Assembly: GCF_037975245.1 (NCBI RefSeq)
Contig: NC_092561.1
Location: 14,851,001-14,915,000, forward strand
Direction of reading: 5' to 3'
Source: Apostichopus japonicus
Lineage: Eukaryota; Echinodermata; Holothuroidea; Aspidochirotida; Stichopodidae
Length of the DNA: 64,000 bases
Positions 23,685-35,700 of this stretch are shown here, piece after piece. Below the pieces are notes generated by a model that saw nothing but the letters and a program-made list of their open reading frames with translations, made no database searches and was not told where the DNA came from. The position numbers and the translations under genes were made by a program. Numbering within the stretch: position 1 is the first letter of the stretch; every line of letters starts with the position of its first letter.

Positions 23685-26600
23685 AATAAAGAGGTGTATA
23701 CAGTAAAATTTAAGTAATGATGTTTTGATGGTACCAGTTACTGCACACAAATAAAGGGGTGGATACAGTAAAATATAAGTAATGATGTTTTGATGGTACA
23801 AGCTACTGCACACAAATAAAGGGGTGTATAAAGTAAAATATAAGTAATGATACTTTGATGGTACCAGTTACTGCACACAAATAAAGAGGTGTATACAGTA
23901 AAATAATGATGTTTTGATGTTACCAGTGACTGCACACAAATAAAGGGGTGGATACAGTAAAATATAAGTAATGATGTTTTGATGGTACCAGTTATTGCAC
24001 ACAAATAGAGTTGTATACAGTAAAACATACGTAATGATATTTTGATGGTATCAGCTACTGCACACAAATAAAGAGGTGTATACAGTAAAATATACGTAAT
24101 GATGTATTGATGGGACCAGTAACTGCACACAAATAAAGAGGTGTATACAGTAAAATATAAGTAATGATGTTTTGATGGTATCAGCTACTGCACACAAATA
24201 AAGGGTTGTATACAGTAAAATATAAGTAATGATGTTTTGATGGTATCAGCTACTGCACACAAATAAAGAGGTGTATACAGTAAAATATAAGTAATGATGT
24301 TTTGATGGTACCAGTTACTGCACACAAATAAAGGGGTGGATACAGTAAAATATAAGTAATGATGTTTTGATGGTATCAGCTACTGCACACAAATAAAGGG
24401 TTGTATACAGTAAAATATAAGTAATGATGTATTGATGGTACCAGTAACTGCACACAAATAAAGAGGTGTATACAGTAAAATATAAGTAATGATGTTTTGA
24501 TGGTACCAGCTACTGCACACAAATAAAGGGGTGTATATAGTAAAATATAAGTAATGATGTTTTGATGTTACCAGTGACTGCACACAAATAAAGGGGTGGA
24601 TACAGTAAAATATAAGTAATGATGTATTGATGGTACCAGTTACTGCACACAAATAAAGGGGTGGATACAGTGAAATATAAGTAATGATGTTTTGATGTTA
24701 CCAGTTACTGCACACAATTAAAGAGGTGTATACAGTAAAATATACGTAATGATGTATTGATGGTACCAGTAACTGCACACAAATAAAGAGGTGTATAGAG
24801 TAAAATATAAGTAATGATGTTTTGATGGTACCAGTTAATGCACACAAATAAAGAGGTGTATACAATAAAATATAAGTAATGATGTTTTGATGTTACCAGT
24901 GATTGCACACAAATAAAGAGGTGTATAGAGTAAAATATAAGTAATGATGTTTTGATGGTACCAGCTACTGCACACAAATAAAGGGGTGTATACAGTAAAA
25001 TATAAGTAATGATGTATTGATGGTACCATCTACCGCACACAAATAAAGAGGTGTATACAGTAAAATATACTTAATGATGTTTTGATGGTACCAGCTACTG
25101 CACACAAATAAAGGGGTGTATACAGTAAAATATAAGTAATGATGTTTTGATGGTACCAGTTAATGCACACAAATAAAGAGGTGTATACAATAAAATATAA
25201 GTAATGATGTTTTGATGGTACAAGCTACTGCACACAAATAAAGGGGTGTATTAAGTAAAATTTAAGTAATGATGTTTTGATGGTACCAGTTAATGCACAC
25301 AAATAAAGAGGTGTATACAATAAAATATAAGTAATGATGTTTTGATGGTACCATCTACCGCACACAAATAAAGAGGTGTATACAGTAAAATATATGTAAT
25401 GATGTTTCGATGGTACCATCTACCGCACACAAATAAAGGGGTGTATACAGTAAAATATATGTAATGATGTTTTGATGGTACTAGCTACTGCACACAAATA
25501 AAGGGGTGTATACAGTAAAATATAAGTAATGATGTTTTGATGTTACCAGTGATTGCACACAAATAAAGAGGTGTATAGAGTAAAATATAAGTAATGATGT
25601 TTTGATGGTACCAGCTACTGCACACAAATAAGGGGTATACATTAAAATATAAGTAATGATGTTTTGATGGTACCATCTACCGCACACAAATAAAGAGGTG
25701 TATACAGTAAAATATATGTAATGATGTTTCGATGGTACCATCTACCGCACACAAATAAAGAGGTGTATACAGTAAAATATATGTAATGATGTTTTGATGG
25801 TACCAGCTACTGCACACAAATAAAGGGGTGTATACAGTAAAATATAAGTAATGATGTTTTGATGTTACCAGTGATTGCACACAAATAAAGAGGTGTATAG
25901 AGTAAAATATAAGTAATGATGTTTTGATGGTACCAGCTACTGCACACAAATAAGGGGTGTATACATTAAAATATAAGTAATGATGTTTTGATGTTACCAG
26001 TGATTGCACACAAATAAAGAGGTGTATACAGTAAAATATATGTAATGATGTTTTGATGGTACCAGCTACTGCACACAAATAAAGGGGTGTATACAGTAAA
26101 ATATAAGTAATGATGTTTTGATGGTACCAGTTACTGCACACAATTAAAGAGGTGTATACAGTAAAATATACGTAATGATGTTTTGATGGTACAAGCTACT
26201 GCACACAAATAAAGGGGTGTTTAAAGTAAAATATAAGTAATGATGTTTTGATGGTACCAGTTAATGCACACAAATAAAGAGGTGTATACAGTAAAATATA
26301 AGTAATGATGTTTTGATGTTACCAGTGATTGCACACAAATAAAGAGGTGTATAGAGTAAAATATAAGTAATGATGTTTTGATGGTACCAGCTACTGCACA
26401 CAAATAAAGGGGTGTATACAGTAAAATATAAGTAATGATGTATTGATGGTACCAGTAACTGCACACAAATAAAGAGGTGTATACAGTAAAATATATGTAA
26501 TGATGTTTTGATGGTACCAGCTACTGCACACAAATAAAGCTGTGTATACAGTAAAATATAAGTAATGATGTTTTGATGGTACCAGTTACTGCACACAATT

Positions 26601-27110
26601 AAAGAGGTGTATACAGTAAAATATAAGTAATGATGTTTTGATGGTACCAGCTACTGCACACAAATAAAGGGGTGTATACAGTAAAATATAAGTAATGATG
26701 TTTTGATGGTACCAGTGGCTGCACACAAATAAAGGGGTGTATACAGTAAAATATAAGTAATGATGTATTGATGGTACCAGTAACTGCACACAAATAAAGA
26801 GGTGTATACAGTAAAATATATGTAATGATGCTTTGATGGTACCAGCTACTGCACACAAATAAAGGGGTGTATACAGTAAAATATAAGTAATGATGTTTTG
26901 ATGGTACCAGTGGCTGCACACAAATAAAGGGGTGGATACAGTAAATGATAAGTAATGATGTTTTGATGGTACCAGTTATTGCACACAAATAAAGAGGTGT
27001 ATACAGTAAAATATAAGTAATGATGTTTTAATGGTACCAGTTACTGAACACAAATAAAGAGGTGTATACGCTTAAGTATAAGTAATGATGTTTTGACCGT
27101 ACCAGCTACA
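23685..27110. repeat. 65-bp minisatellite, about 53 copies
   Basis: The unit, in pieces: ATGATGTTTTGATGGTACCA, GCTACTGCACACAAATAAAG, GGGTGTATACAGTAAAATAT, AAGTA. Copies vary at a few fixed places (GCTACTG/GTTACTG/GTTAATG/GTGATTG/TCTACCG; GGGGTG/GAGGTG). Nearly every unit contains AATAAA followed by a G/T-rich stretch. Edge copies are partial. All three minus-strand frames are largely stop-free because 65 is not a multiple of 3, giving a cycling 65-residue translation (frames up to about 154 codons); this is not accepted as coding. Variant combinations recur (for example at about 24890, 25545, 25860 and 26315), showing blockwise amplification. Confidence 0.97.
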
Positions 27111-28369
27111 ATATGAGTAATATTATATGTGCATGATGTATCAAATGTATAACTTGCATTTTGCAAAATGTGTCCAAAAACTTCCTTTTTATGTAATTAT
27201 TAATGTTTCTTTGTAAAGTTAGTTTCTCAGATGAAGTCAAGTTCAAACACCCAAACATTGTTGCATTGATTTTCATCTATACCTTTACACCAAAAAATTA
27301 CACAAAATGCAGCAACTTATTATTAATTCGAATGTTTGTGGAATCAATAGAGAAGACCAATTTGTTCCTGTCACATCTATATTGTGTATTCATTTGTAGT
27401 ATCTCTGGTTTTCTTCATGACTCTGGTTTTGATTTCAACCATGGTAGACGAACAACTATCATTTTCATTGAATTGAAGAAAACATCACAAAATAAAGGAG
27501 CTTTGTTTATCCACACTTCCCAGTTTGTTAAAAATTTAACTTGCATATCCTGATTTGCACAATGGTATTTACTGATCCATTCTGTTTCCATTATGCTGTG
27601 TTAATAATTACATTTCATAATGAGCCACACTTTTTTCATGTAAAAAGCAATGTTTCTCACTTGGCACATAAATTGTTTGTACGTCAAATTGTGTTAAGTG
27701 TAGTAAAAGGCCTTGTATGAATAAAGAAATTGTATGAAAATACATCCTAAAGAAAATAGTTAAAGGCTCTGTGTACTGTGCAGTTTCCTTGAAGAACAGA
27801 AAGTGATAACTGATGTTAGACAACCCCAGCCCCTGGACATGAACTTCAGCCAGAGAACTTCCACACAGAGAATGGCACAGAAAACACCTAACCCTGGTAA
27901 TTCCCAACTATCTTAAACTCATACCCCCTAGCATTTTCTGATCAATTTGGTGGGGCAACTTTATTTGTCTGAGGAGAGAGCTTTTGCATCAAACTGATTT
28001 TAAAATGTCCTTTATTAGTGATGAACATACTTTGAAAACTGGAAAGCAGGTTTTCAATTGGCCAGGACGCTGCTTACCAGTTGAGCTTTCTTTTATTTTT
28101 GTCAGTCTATGGCTTATTGTACTCCAAGCCCTTTTCATGTTCACAGTGAATGTAGCTGATGCAAGTAAGGTGAAATGGGGTACCCCTCCTATTATTTCTT
28201 GGTAGAAGACATCCGTAAATGTAGCAATTTGCAAATGTTGTTATTGATGCAAAGCATTTCATGTCGCAGTGTGATTTGACACCACTGTCCTCAGGTACGC
28301 AATGAGCAAGGACATCTCAGAGGGGGCAAGTGGGGATGTCTCACTCCCCAATCTTGGTAGAAAGTTGAA
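27111..28369. other. No gene seen
   Basis: AT-rich DNA. An open frame of 116 codons at 27203-27553 (plus) is rich in F, I and S with no domain or splice context. A reverse frame at 27608-27907 is similar. AATAAA occurs near 27719. Neither frame is accepted as a gene. Confidence 0.5.
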
Positions 28370-28730
28370 GGTTTACAGTCTTGTATGAGGCTAATGCCTC
28401 CTCACATGACTTTACAACTTAACCCCTGGTCATTGGTAACTTGTCACACCCACACACCAAAGTGTGCACAATTCAATCAATCTCTCCTGGAGCACCGCAG
28501 TGCACCACAACCACGTGTCCCACAGGGGACTTCCCATAGGGTGCAGCCACAAACCGGCGCACGCAACTATATTTACAAGTTACCTCGCAGGTCCCCATTT
28601 ATACACCTGGGTGAAGAGAGGCAATGGAGATAAAGCGCCTTGCCAAAGGACAATGATCTGGCCAGGGCTCGAACCTGTAATCCTTAGATCACAAGTCCAC
28701 TGCCTTAACCACTTGACTACAACGCCCTGA
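28370..28730 (-). mobile_element. tRNA-derived SINE with conserved central domain
   Basis: On the minus strand it starts with a tRNA-like head (GTAGTCAAGTGGTTAAGG as box A region, GGTTCGAGCCC as perfect box B, about 28664-28725). It continues into AAGGCGCTTTATCTCC and CACCCAGGTGTATAAATGGG, a central-domain type I recognise from SINEs of many marine invertebrates. The body ends near 28370. Open plus-strand frames across it are incidental. The family name was not assigned. Confidence 0.8.
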
Positions 28731-29219
28731 CAGTAGTTGGAAAATTTGAGTGCCGCAGTCGGAACTTGCCAACTGTCGCACTATAATTTACCTAGGCCTA
28801 TTCATATATTCTTGTGATTGTGAATGGCCTAAAAATTTCGGTTAAGATTGTCCTTTAATCAGTCATATTTACGTTTTCCTTGCCACTTTGAGAAATTGTT
28901 TCTCGCGATCTTTATACTCCACCGTACAAAACTTCGTAAGATTTTGAATACTCTAAAAAAAAAAATGCCTAATAGAACATCTGTACAACGTTCGCCAGCT
29001 TCAATTTGGTTTATCTATGTACTAATTTTGCTATTGGGTGGGATGATCCTGTTCGCTAGCAGGCTGGCTTCAAATAAGTTCAGGATATATATGGTCTGTG
29101 GAATACAATAAAACGCTCAATGCTAATCTACGGAAGCTTAAAAGTGCCATCAACATAAGGAAAACTTTGCCCCATAAGTTGGACATTTTTCAGTAAATTG
29201 TTAAGATAACAACAATAGA
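28731..29219. other. No gene seen
   Basis: Spacer between SINE and palindromic repeat. An 87-codon frame at 28848-29111 contains a hydrophobic stretch (FIYVLILLLGGMILFA) but has no splice or homology support. TAGGCCTA at 28793. Confidence 0.45.
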
Positions 29220-29510
29220 ATCTTATCAAAAATCAGGAAAATGTTGGATTGCTCAGTTGCTTTAACTGAGCAATCCAACAATTTTCTGCAAAATGTTTAA
29301 TTGACAACTTATCATACCTCGTCAATTGGACAGTTTGCTGCAAAATGTTCAATTGTTCACTTCATTCCAACTGAGCGATTGGACATTTTTCTGCAAAATG
29401 TTTAACTGACATCTTATCGTATCTCGTCAACTCAACATTTTCTGCAACATGCTTAATTTTTCACTTAATTCCAAATGCTCAGTTGGAATGAAGTGAACAA
29501 TTAAACAAAT
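29220..29510. repeat. Palindromic and tandem repeat cluster
   Basis: A perfect 17-bp hairpin (29242-29258 with 29264-29280, 5-base loop; TGTTGGATTGCTCAGTT) is followed by a perfect 24-bp inverted repeat (29353-29376 with 29477-29500). The phrase TTCTGCAAAATGTTTAA and close variants recurs at about 100-bp steps (29283, 29337, 29390, 29440). Probably a fold-back element remnant. Confidence 0.85.
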
Positions 29511-29733
29511 TTCACGTAAGTGATGAATAGCCCACCCCTTCCCCAAGAAATAATATTAAGCGCGCTAGGAAAAAGCACTGTATTTTTGGCAATTTACTAT
29601 GTCGTCAAATAATTTGTTGCCAAAAAAAGAGATTTTTTGAGAAAAAGTGGTCCGGGAAAGAACGTGGACACAAAAACCAAACTACCGAACGACTGATCCG
29701 CTTCCAACCCCAGTCCCCTTGCACCGGTACTGT
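29511..29733. other. Left flank of the satellite array
   Basis: Single-copy sequence up to the first satellite base. Nothing recognised. Confidence 0.5.
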
Positions 29734-32700
29734 GACTGTTACATTAACATAGCTTTTGTAGTAGTCTATGTAGCCTTCAAGCAGATAAATTATACTCAGT
29801 TGTTTACTTGCTTAACCAGAGTGATTAATAAGTTTGTGAAGTAATGGCCAGCGGTACAAATGTATCGAGAAAAAAAGTTGACGGGGACTTTAAAAGGCGG
29901 TCCCGGGAGCAGGAATGGGAGAGATTTCACACCCCTGCCTCTTTACCCTCTGAACAATTATTAAAAATAGAAGGCTTGAAGTAAGCCGGTGTTCATCCAT
30001 GATTTAACACGGATAGGTTCTCAAATAAGCTACTGTAAAGCTTCTTGATCCTTGGGTAACTAAACTAAACTAATAATTAGCCAGAGTGAATACTGTTATG
30101 CTCGAAAACTAATAGGGTATTAAAGTCGTCGCAACCCCCGCCCCTACCCACAACGCCCCTGGTAGCTTCCGTTTACCTAATTCCGTAAACGAGACGCTTG
30201 GACGTTTCTGAACAGATGGTTGGGCTAGAGTTACCCACGAAAGAGGGAAAGGGGGAGGGAGGTGGGGTTAGTGCGACCGTGTGAGTAGTTCGAAGTTTTT
30301 CAGCCCTTTCTTTGCGCTTTTATATGTGCCCCTCACAGTCTGATGATATAATAAATAATATTAAACTTATCATAGATTATATTATTGATTATTTTCATTT
30401 ATCATCAAGTTTATTACATATCATATGTTTTGTCCCCGGAGAAATTACTCTACCACTCAATCCTCCCCACCGTTACCATAATGCTGTACTACGAATACAT
30501 GTTTGTATTTCTCCTGAAGGGAAAATTTGCTTATTTCAACGTTAAGGAGAAATACAAGAAACCTGTATCTAATTAGAAATGCAAATTTTGACTGTTACAT
30601 TAACATGCTTTTGTAGTAAATAGTCTATGTAGCCTTCAAGCAGATAGCTATACTCAGTTGCCTACTTGCTCAACCAGTGTGAATTTAAGATTGTGAAGTA
30701 AGGGCCAGTGGTACAAATGTATCGAAAAAAGTTGACGGGGACTTTAAAAGGCGGTCCCGGGAGCAGGAATGGGAGAGATTTCACACCCCGGCCTCTTTAC
30801 CCTCTGAACAATTATTAAAAATAGAAGGCTTGAAGTAAGCCGGTGTTCATCCATGATCTAGCACGGATAGGTTCTCAAATAAGCTACTGTAAAGCTTCAT
30901 GATCCTTGGGTAACTAAACTAAACTAATAATTAGCCAGAGTGAATACTGTTATGCTCGAAAACTAATAGGGTATTAAAGTCGTCGCAACCCCCGCCCCTA
31001 CCCACAACGCCCCTGGTAGCTTTCGTTTACCTAATTCCGTAAACGAGACGCTTGGACGTTTCTGAACAGATGGTTGGGCTAGAGTTACCCACGAAAGAGG
31101 GAAAGGGGGAGGGAGGTGGGGTTAGTGCGACTGTGTGAGTAGTTCGAAGTTTTTCAGCCCTTTCTTTGCGCTTTTATATGTGCCCCTCACAGTCTGATGA
31201 TATAATAAATAATATTAAACTTATCATAGATTATATTATTGATTATTTTCATTTATCATCAAAGTTTATTACATATCATATGTTTTGTCCCCGGAGAAAT
31301 TACCACCCAATCCTCCCCACCGTTACCATAATGCTGTACTACGAATACATGTTTGTATTTCTCCTTAAGGGAAAATTTGCTTATTTCAACGTTAAGGAGA
31401 AATACAAGAAACTCGTATCTAATTAGAAATGCAAATTTTGACTGTTACATTAACATATATCTTTTGTAGTAAATAGTCTATGTAGCCTTCAAGCAGATAG
31501 CTATACTCAGTTGCTTACTTGCTCAACCAGTGTGAATTTAAGATTGTGAAGTGATGGCCAGTGGTACAAATGTATCGAGAAAAAAAAGTTGACGGGGACT
31601 TTAAAAGGCGGTCCCGGGAGCAGGAATGGGAGAGATTTCACACCCCTGCCTCTTTACCCTCTGAACAATTATTGAAAATAGAAGGCTAGAAGTAAGCCGG
31701 TATTCATCCATGTTTAACACGGATAGGTTCTCAAATAAGCTACTGTAAAGCTTCCTGATCCTTGGGTAACTAAACTAAACTAATAATTAGCCAGAGTGAA
31801 TACTGTTATGCTCGAAAAATAACAGGGTATTAAAGTCGTCGCAACCCCCGCCCGTACCCACAACGCCCCTGGTAGCTTTCCGTTTACCTAATTCCGTAAA
31901 CGAGACGCTTGGACGTTTCTGAACAGATGGTTGGGCTAGAGTTACCCACGAAAGAGGGAAAGGGGGAGGGAGGTGGGGTTAGTGCGACCGTGTGAGTAGT
32001 TTCGAAGTTTTTCAGCCCTTTCTTTGCGCTTTTATATGTGCCCCTCACAGTCTGATGATATAATAAATAATATTAAACTTATCATAGATTATATTATTGA
32101 TTATTTTCATTTATCATCAAAGTTTATTACATATCATATGTTTTGTCCCCGGAGAAATTACTCTACCACTCAATCCTCCCCACCGTTACCATAATGCTGT
32201 ACTACGAATACATGTTTGTATTTCTCCTTAAGGGAAAATTTGCTTATTTCAACGTTAAGGAGAAATACAAGAAACTCGTATCTAATTAGAAATGCAAATT
32301 TTGACTGTTACATTAACATATAACTTTTTTAGTAAATAGTCTATGTAGCCTTCAAGCAGATAGCTATACTCAGTTGCTTACTTGCTCAACCAGTGTGAAT
32401 TTAAGATTGTGAAGTGATGGCCAGTGGTACAAATGTATCGAGAAAAAAAAGTTGACGGGGACTTTAAAAGGCGGTCCCGGGAGCAGGAATGGGAGAGATT
32501 TCACACCCCTGCCTCTTTACCCTCTGAACAATTATTGAAAATAGAAGGCTAGAAGTAAGCCGGTATTCATCCATGTTTAACACGGATAGGTTCTCAAATA
32601 AGCTACTGTAAAGCTTCCTGATCCTTGGGTAACTAAACTAAACTAATAATTAGCCAGAATGAATACTGTTATGCTCGAAAAATAACAGGGTATTAAAGTC

Positions 32701-35700
32701 GTCGCAACCCCCGCCCCTACCCACAACGCCCCTGGTAGCTTTCCTTTACCTAATTCCGTAAACGAGACGCTTGGACGTTTCTGAACAGATGGTTGGGCTA
32801 GAGTTACCCACGAAAGAGGGAAAGGGGGAGGGAGGTGGGGTTAGTGCGACCGTGTGAGTAGTTTCGAAGTTTTTCAGCCCTTTCTTTGCGCTTTTATATG
32901 TGCCCCTCACAGTCTGATGATATAATAAATAATATTAAACTTATCATAGATTATATTATTGATTATTTTCATTTATCATCAAAGTTTATTACATATCATA
33001 TGTTTTGTCCCCGGAGAAATTACTCTACCACTCAATCCTCCCCACCGTTACCATAATGCTGTACTACGAATACATGTTTGTATTTCTCCTTAAGGGAAAA
33101 TTTGCTTATTTCAACGTTAATGAGAAATACAAGAAACTCGTATCTAATTAGAAATGCAAATTTTGACTGTTACATTAACATATATCTTTTGTAGTAAATA
33201 GTCTATGTAGCCTTCAAGCAGATAGCTATACTCAGTTGCTTACTTGCTCAACCAATGTGAATTTAAGATTGTGAAGTGAGGGCCAGTGGTACAAATGTAT
33301 CGAAAAAAGTTGACGGGGACTTTAAAAGGCGGTCCCGGGAGCAGGAATGGGAGAGATTTCACACCCCGGCCTCTTTACCCTCTGAACAATTATTAAAAAT
33401 AGAAGGCTTGAAGTAAGCCGGTGTTCATCCATGATCTAGCACGGATAGGTTCTCAAATAAGCTACTGTAAAGCTTCCTGATCCTTGGGTAACTAAACTAA
33501 ACTAATAATTAGCCAGAGTGAATACTGTTATGCTCGAAAACTAATAGGGTATTAAAGTCGTCGCAACCCCCGCCCGTACCCACAACGCCCCTGGTAGCTT
33601 TCCTTTACCTAATTCCGTAAACGAGACGCTTGGACGTTTCTGAACAGATGGTTAGGCTAGAGTTACCCACGAAAGAGGGAAAGGGGGAGGGAGGTGGGGT
33701 TAGTGCGACCGTGTGAGTAGTTTCGAAGTTTTTCAGCCCTTTCTTTGCGCTTTTATATGTGCCCCTCACAGTCTGATGATATAATAAATAATATTAAACT
33801 TATCATAGATTATATTATTGATTATTTTCATTTATCATCAAAGTTTATTACATATCATATGTTTTGTCCCCGGAGAAATTACTCTACCACTCAATCCTCC
33901 CCACCGTTACCATAATGCTGTACTACGAATACATGTTTGTATTTCTCCTTAAGGGAAAATTTGCTTATTTCAACGTTAATGAGAAATACAAGAAACTCGT
34001 ATCTAATTAGAAATGCAAATTTTGACTGTTACATTAACATATATCTTTTGTAGTAAATAGTCTATGTAGCCTTCAAGCAGATAGCTATACTCAGTTGCTT
34101 ACTTGCTCAACCAATGTGAATTTAAGATTGTGAAGTGAGGGCCAGTGGTACAAATGTATCGAAAAAAGTTGACGGGGACTTTAAAGGCGGTCCCGGGAGC
34201 AGGAATGGGAGAGATTTCACACCCCTGCCTCTTTACCCTCTGAACAATTATTGAAAATAGAAGGCTTGAAGTAAGCCGGTGTTCATCCATGATTTAACAC
34301 GGATAGGTTCTCAAATAAGCTACTGTAAAGCTTCTTGATCCTTGGGTAACTAAACTAAACTAATAATTAGCCAGAGTGAATACTGTTATGCTCGAAAACT
34401 AATAGGGTATTAAAGTCGTCGCAACCCCCGCCCCTACCCACAACGCCCCTGGTAGCTTCCGTTTACCTAATTCCGTAAACGAGACGCTTGGACGTTTCTG
34501 AACAGATGGTTAGGCTAGAGTTACCCACGAAAGAGGGAAAGGGGGAGGGAGGTGGAGTTAGTGCGACCGTGTGAGTAGTTTCGAAGTTTTTCAGCCCTTT
34601 CATTGCGCTTTTATATGTGCCCCTCACAGTCTGATGATATAATAAATAATATTAAACTTATCATAGATTATATTATTGATTATTTTCATTTATCATCAAA
34701 GTTTATTACATATCATATGTTTTGTCCCCGGAGAAATTACTCTACCACTCAATCCTCCCCACCGTTACCATAATGCTGTACTACGAATACATGTTTGTAT
34801 TTCTCCTTAAGGGAAAATTTGCTTATTTCAACGTTAAGGAGAAATACAAGAAACTCGTATCTAATTAGAAATGCAAATTTTGACTGTTACATTAACATAT
34901 AACTTTTTTAGTAAATAGTCTATGTAGCCTTCAAGCAGATAGCTATACTCAGTTGCTTACTTGCTCAACCAGTGTGAATTTAAGATTGTGAAGTGATGGC
35001 CAGTGGTACAAATGCATCGAGAAAAAAAAGTTGACGGGGACTTTAAAAGGCGGTCCCGGGAGCAGGAATGGGAGAGATTTCACACCCCTGCCTCTTTACC
35101 CTCTGAACAATTATTGAAAATAGAAGGCTAGAAGTAAGCCGGTATTCATCCATGTTTAACACGGATAGGTTCTCAAATAAGCTACTGTAAAGCTTCCTGA
35201 TCCTTGGGTAACTAAACTAAACTAATAATTAGCCAGAGTGAATACTGTTATGCTCGAAAAATAACAGGGTATTAAAGTCGTCGCAACCCCCGCCCGTACC
35301 CACAACGCCCCTGGTAGCTTTCCTTTACCTAATTCCGTAAACGAGACGCTTGGACGTTTCTGAACAGATGGTTGGGCTAGAGTTACCCACGAAAGAGGGA
35401 AAGGGGGAGGGAGGTGGGGTTAGTGCGACCGTGTGAGTAGTTCGAAGTTTTTCAGCCCTTTCTTTGCGCTTTTATATGTGCCCCTCACAGTCTGATGATA
35501 TAATAAATAATATTAAACTTATCATAGATTATATTATTGATTATTTTCATTTATCATCAAAGTTTATTACATATCATATGTTTTGTCCCCGGAGAAATTA
35601 CTCTACCACTCAATCCTCCCCACCGTTACCATAATGCTGTACTACGAATACATGTTTGTATTTCTCCTTAAGGGAAAATTTGCTTATTTCAACGTTAAGG

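Noticed and set aside
25677-26141. 154-codon minus-strand frame
   Set aside because: Part of the 65-bp minisatellite, open in every minus frame; no unique sequence.
23685-27110. Considered as a CRISPR array because of its regular units
   Set aside because: Units are contiguous with no unique spacers, and the context is eukaryotic.
27203-27553. 116-codon plus-strand frame
   Set aside because: AT-rich composition, no domain, no splice signals or promoter.
30312-31426. 77-86 codon frames repeated in satellite units
   Set aside because: Differ between units by frameshifts and early stops, so there is no protein-level conservation.
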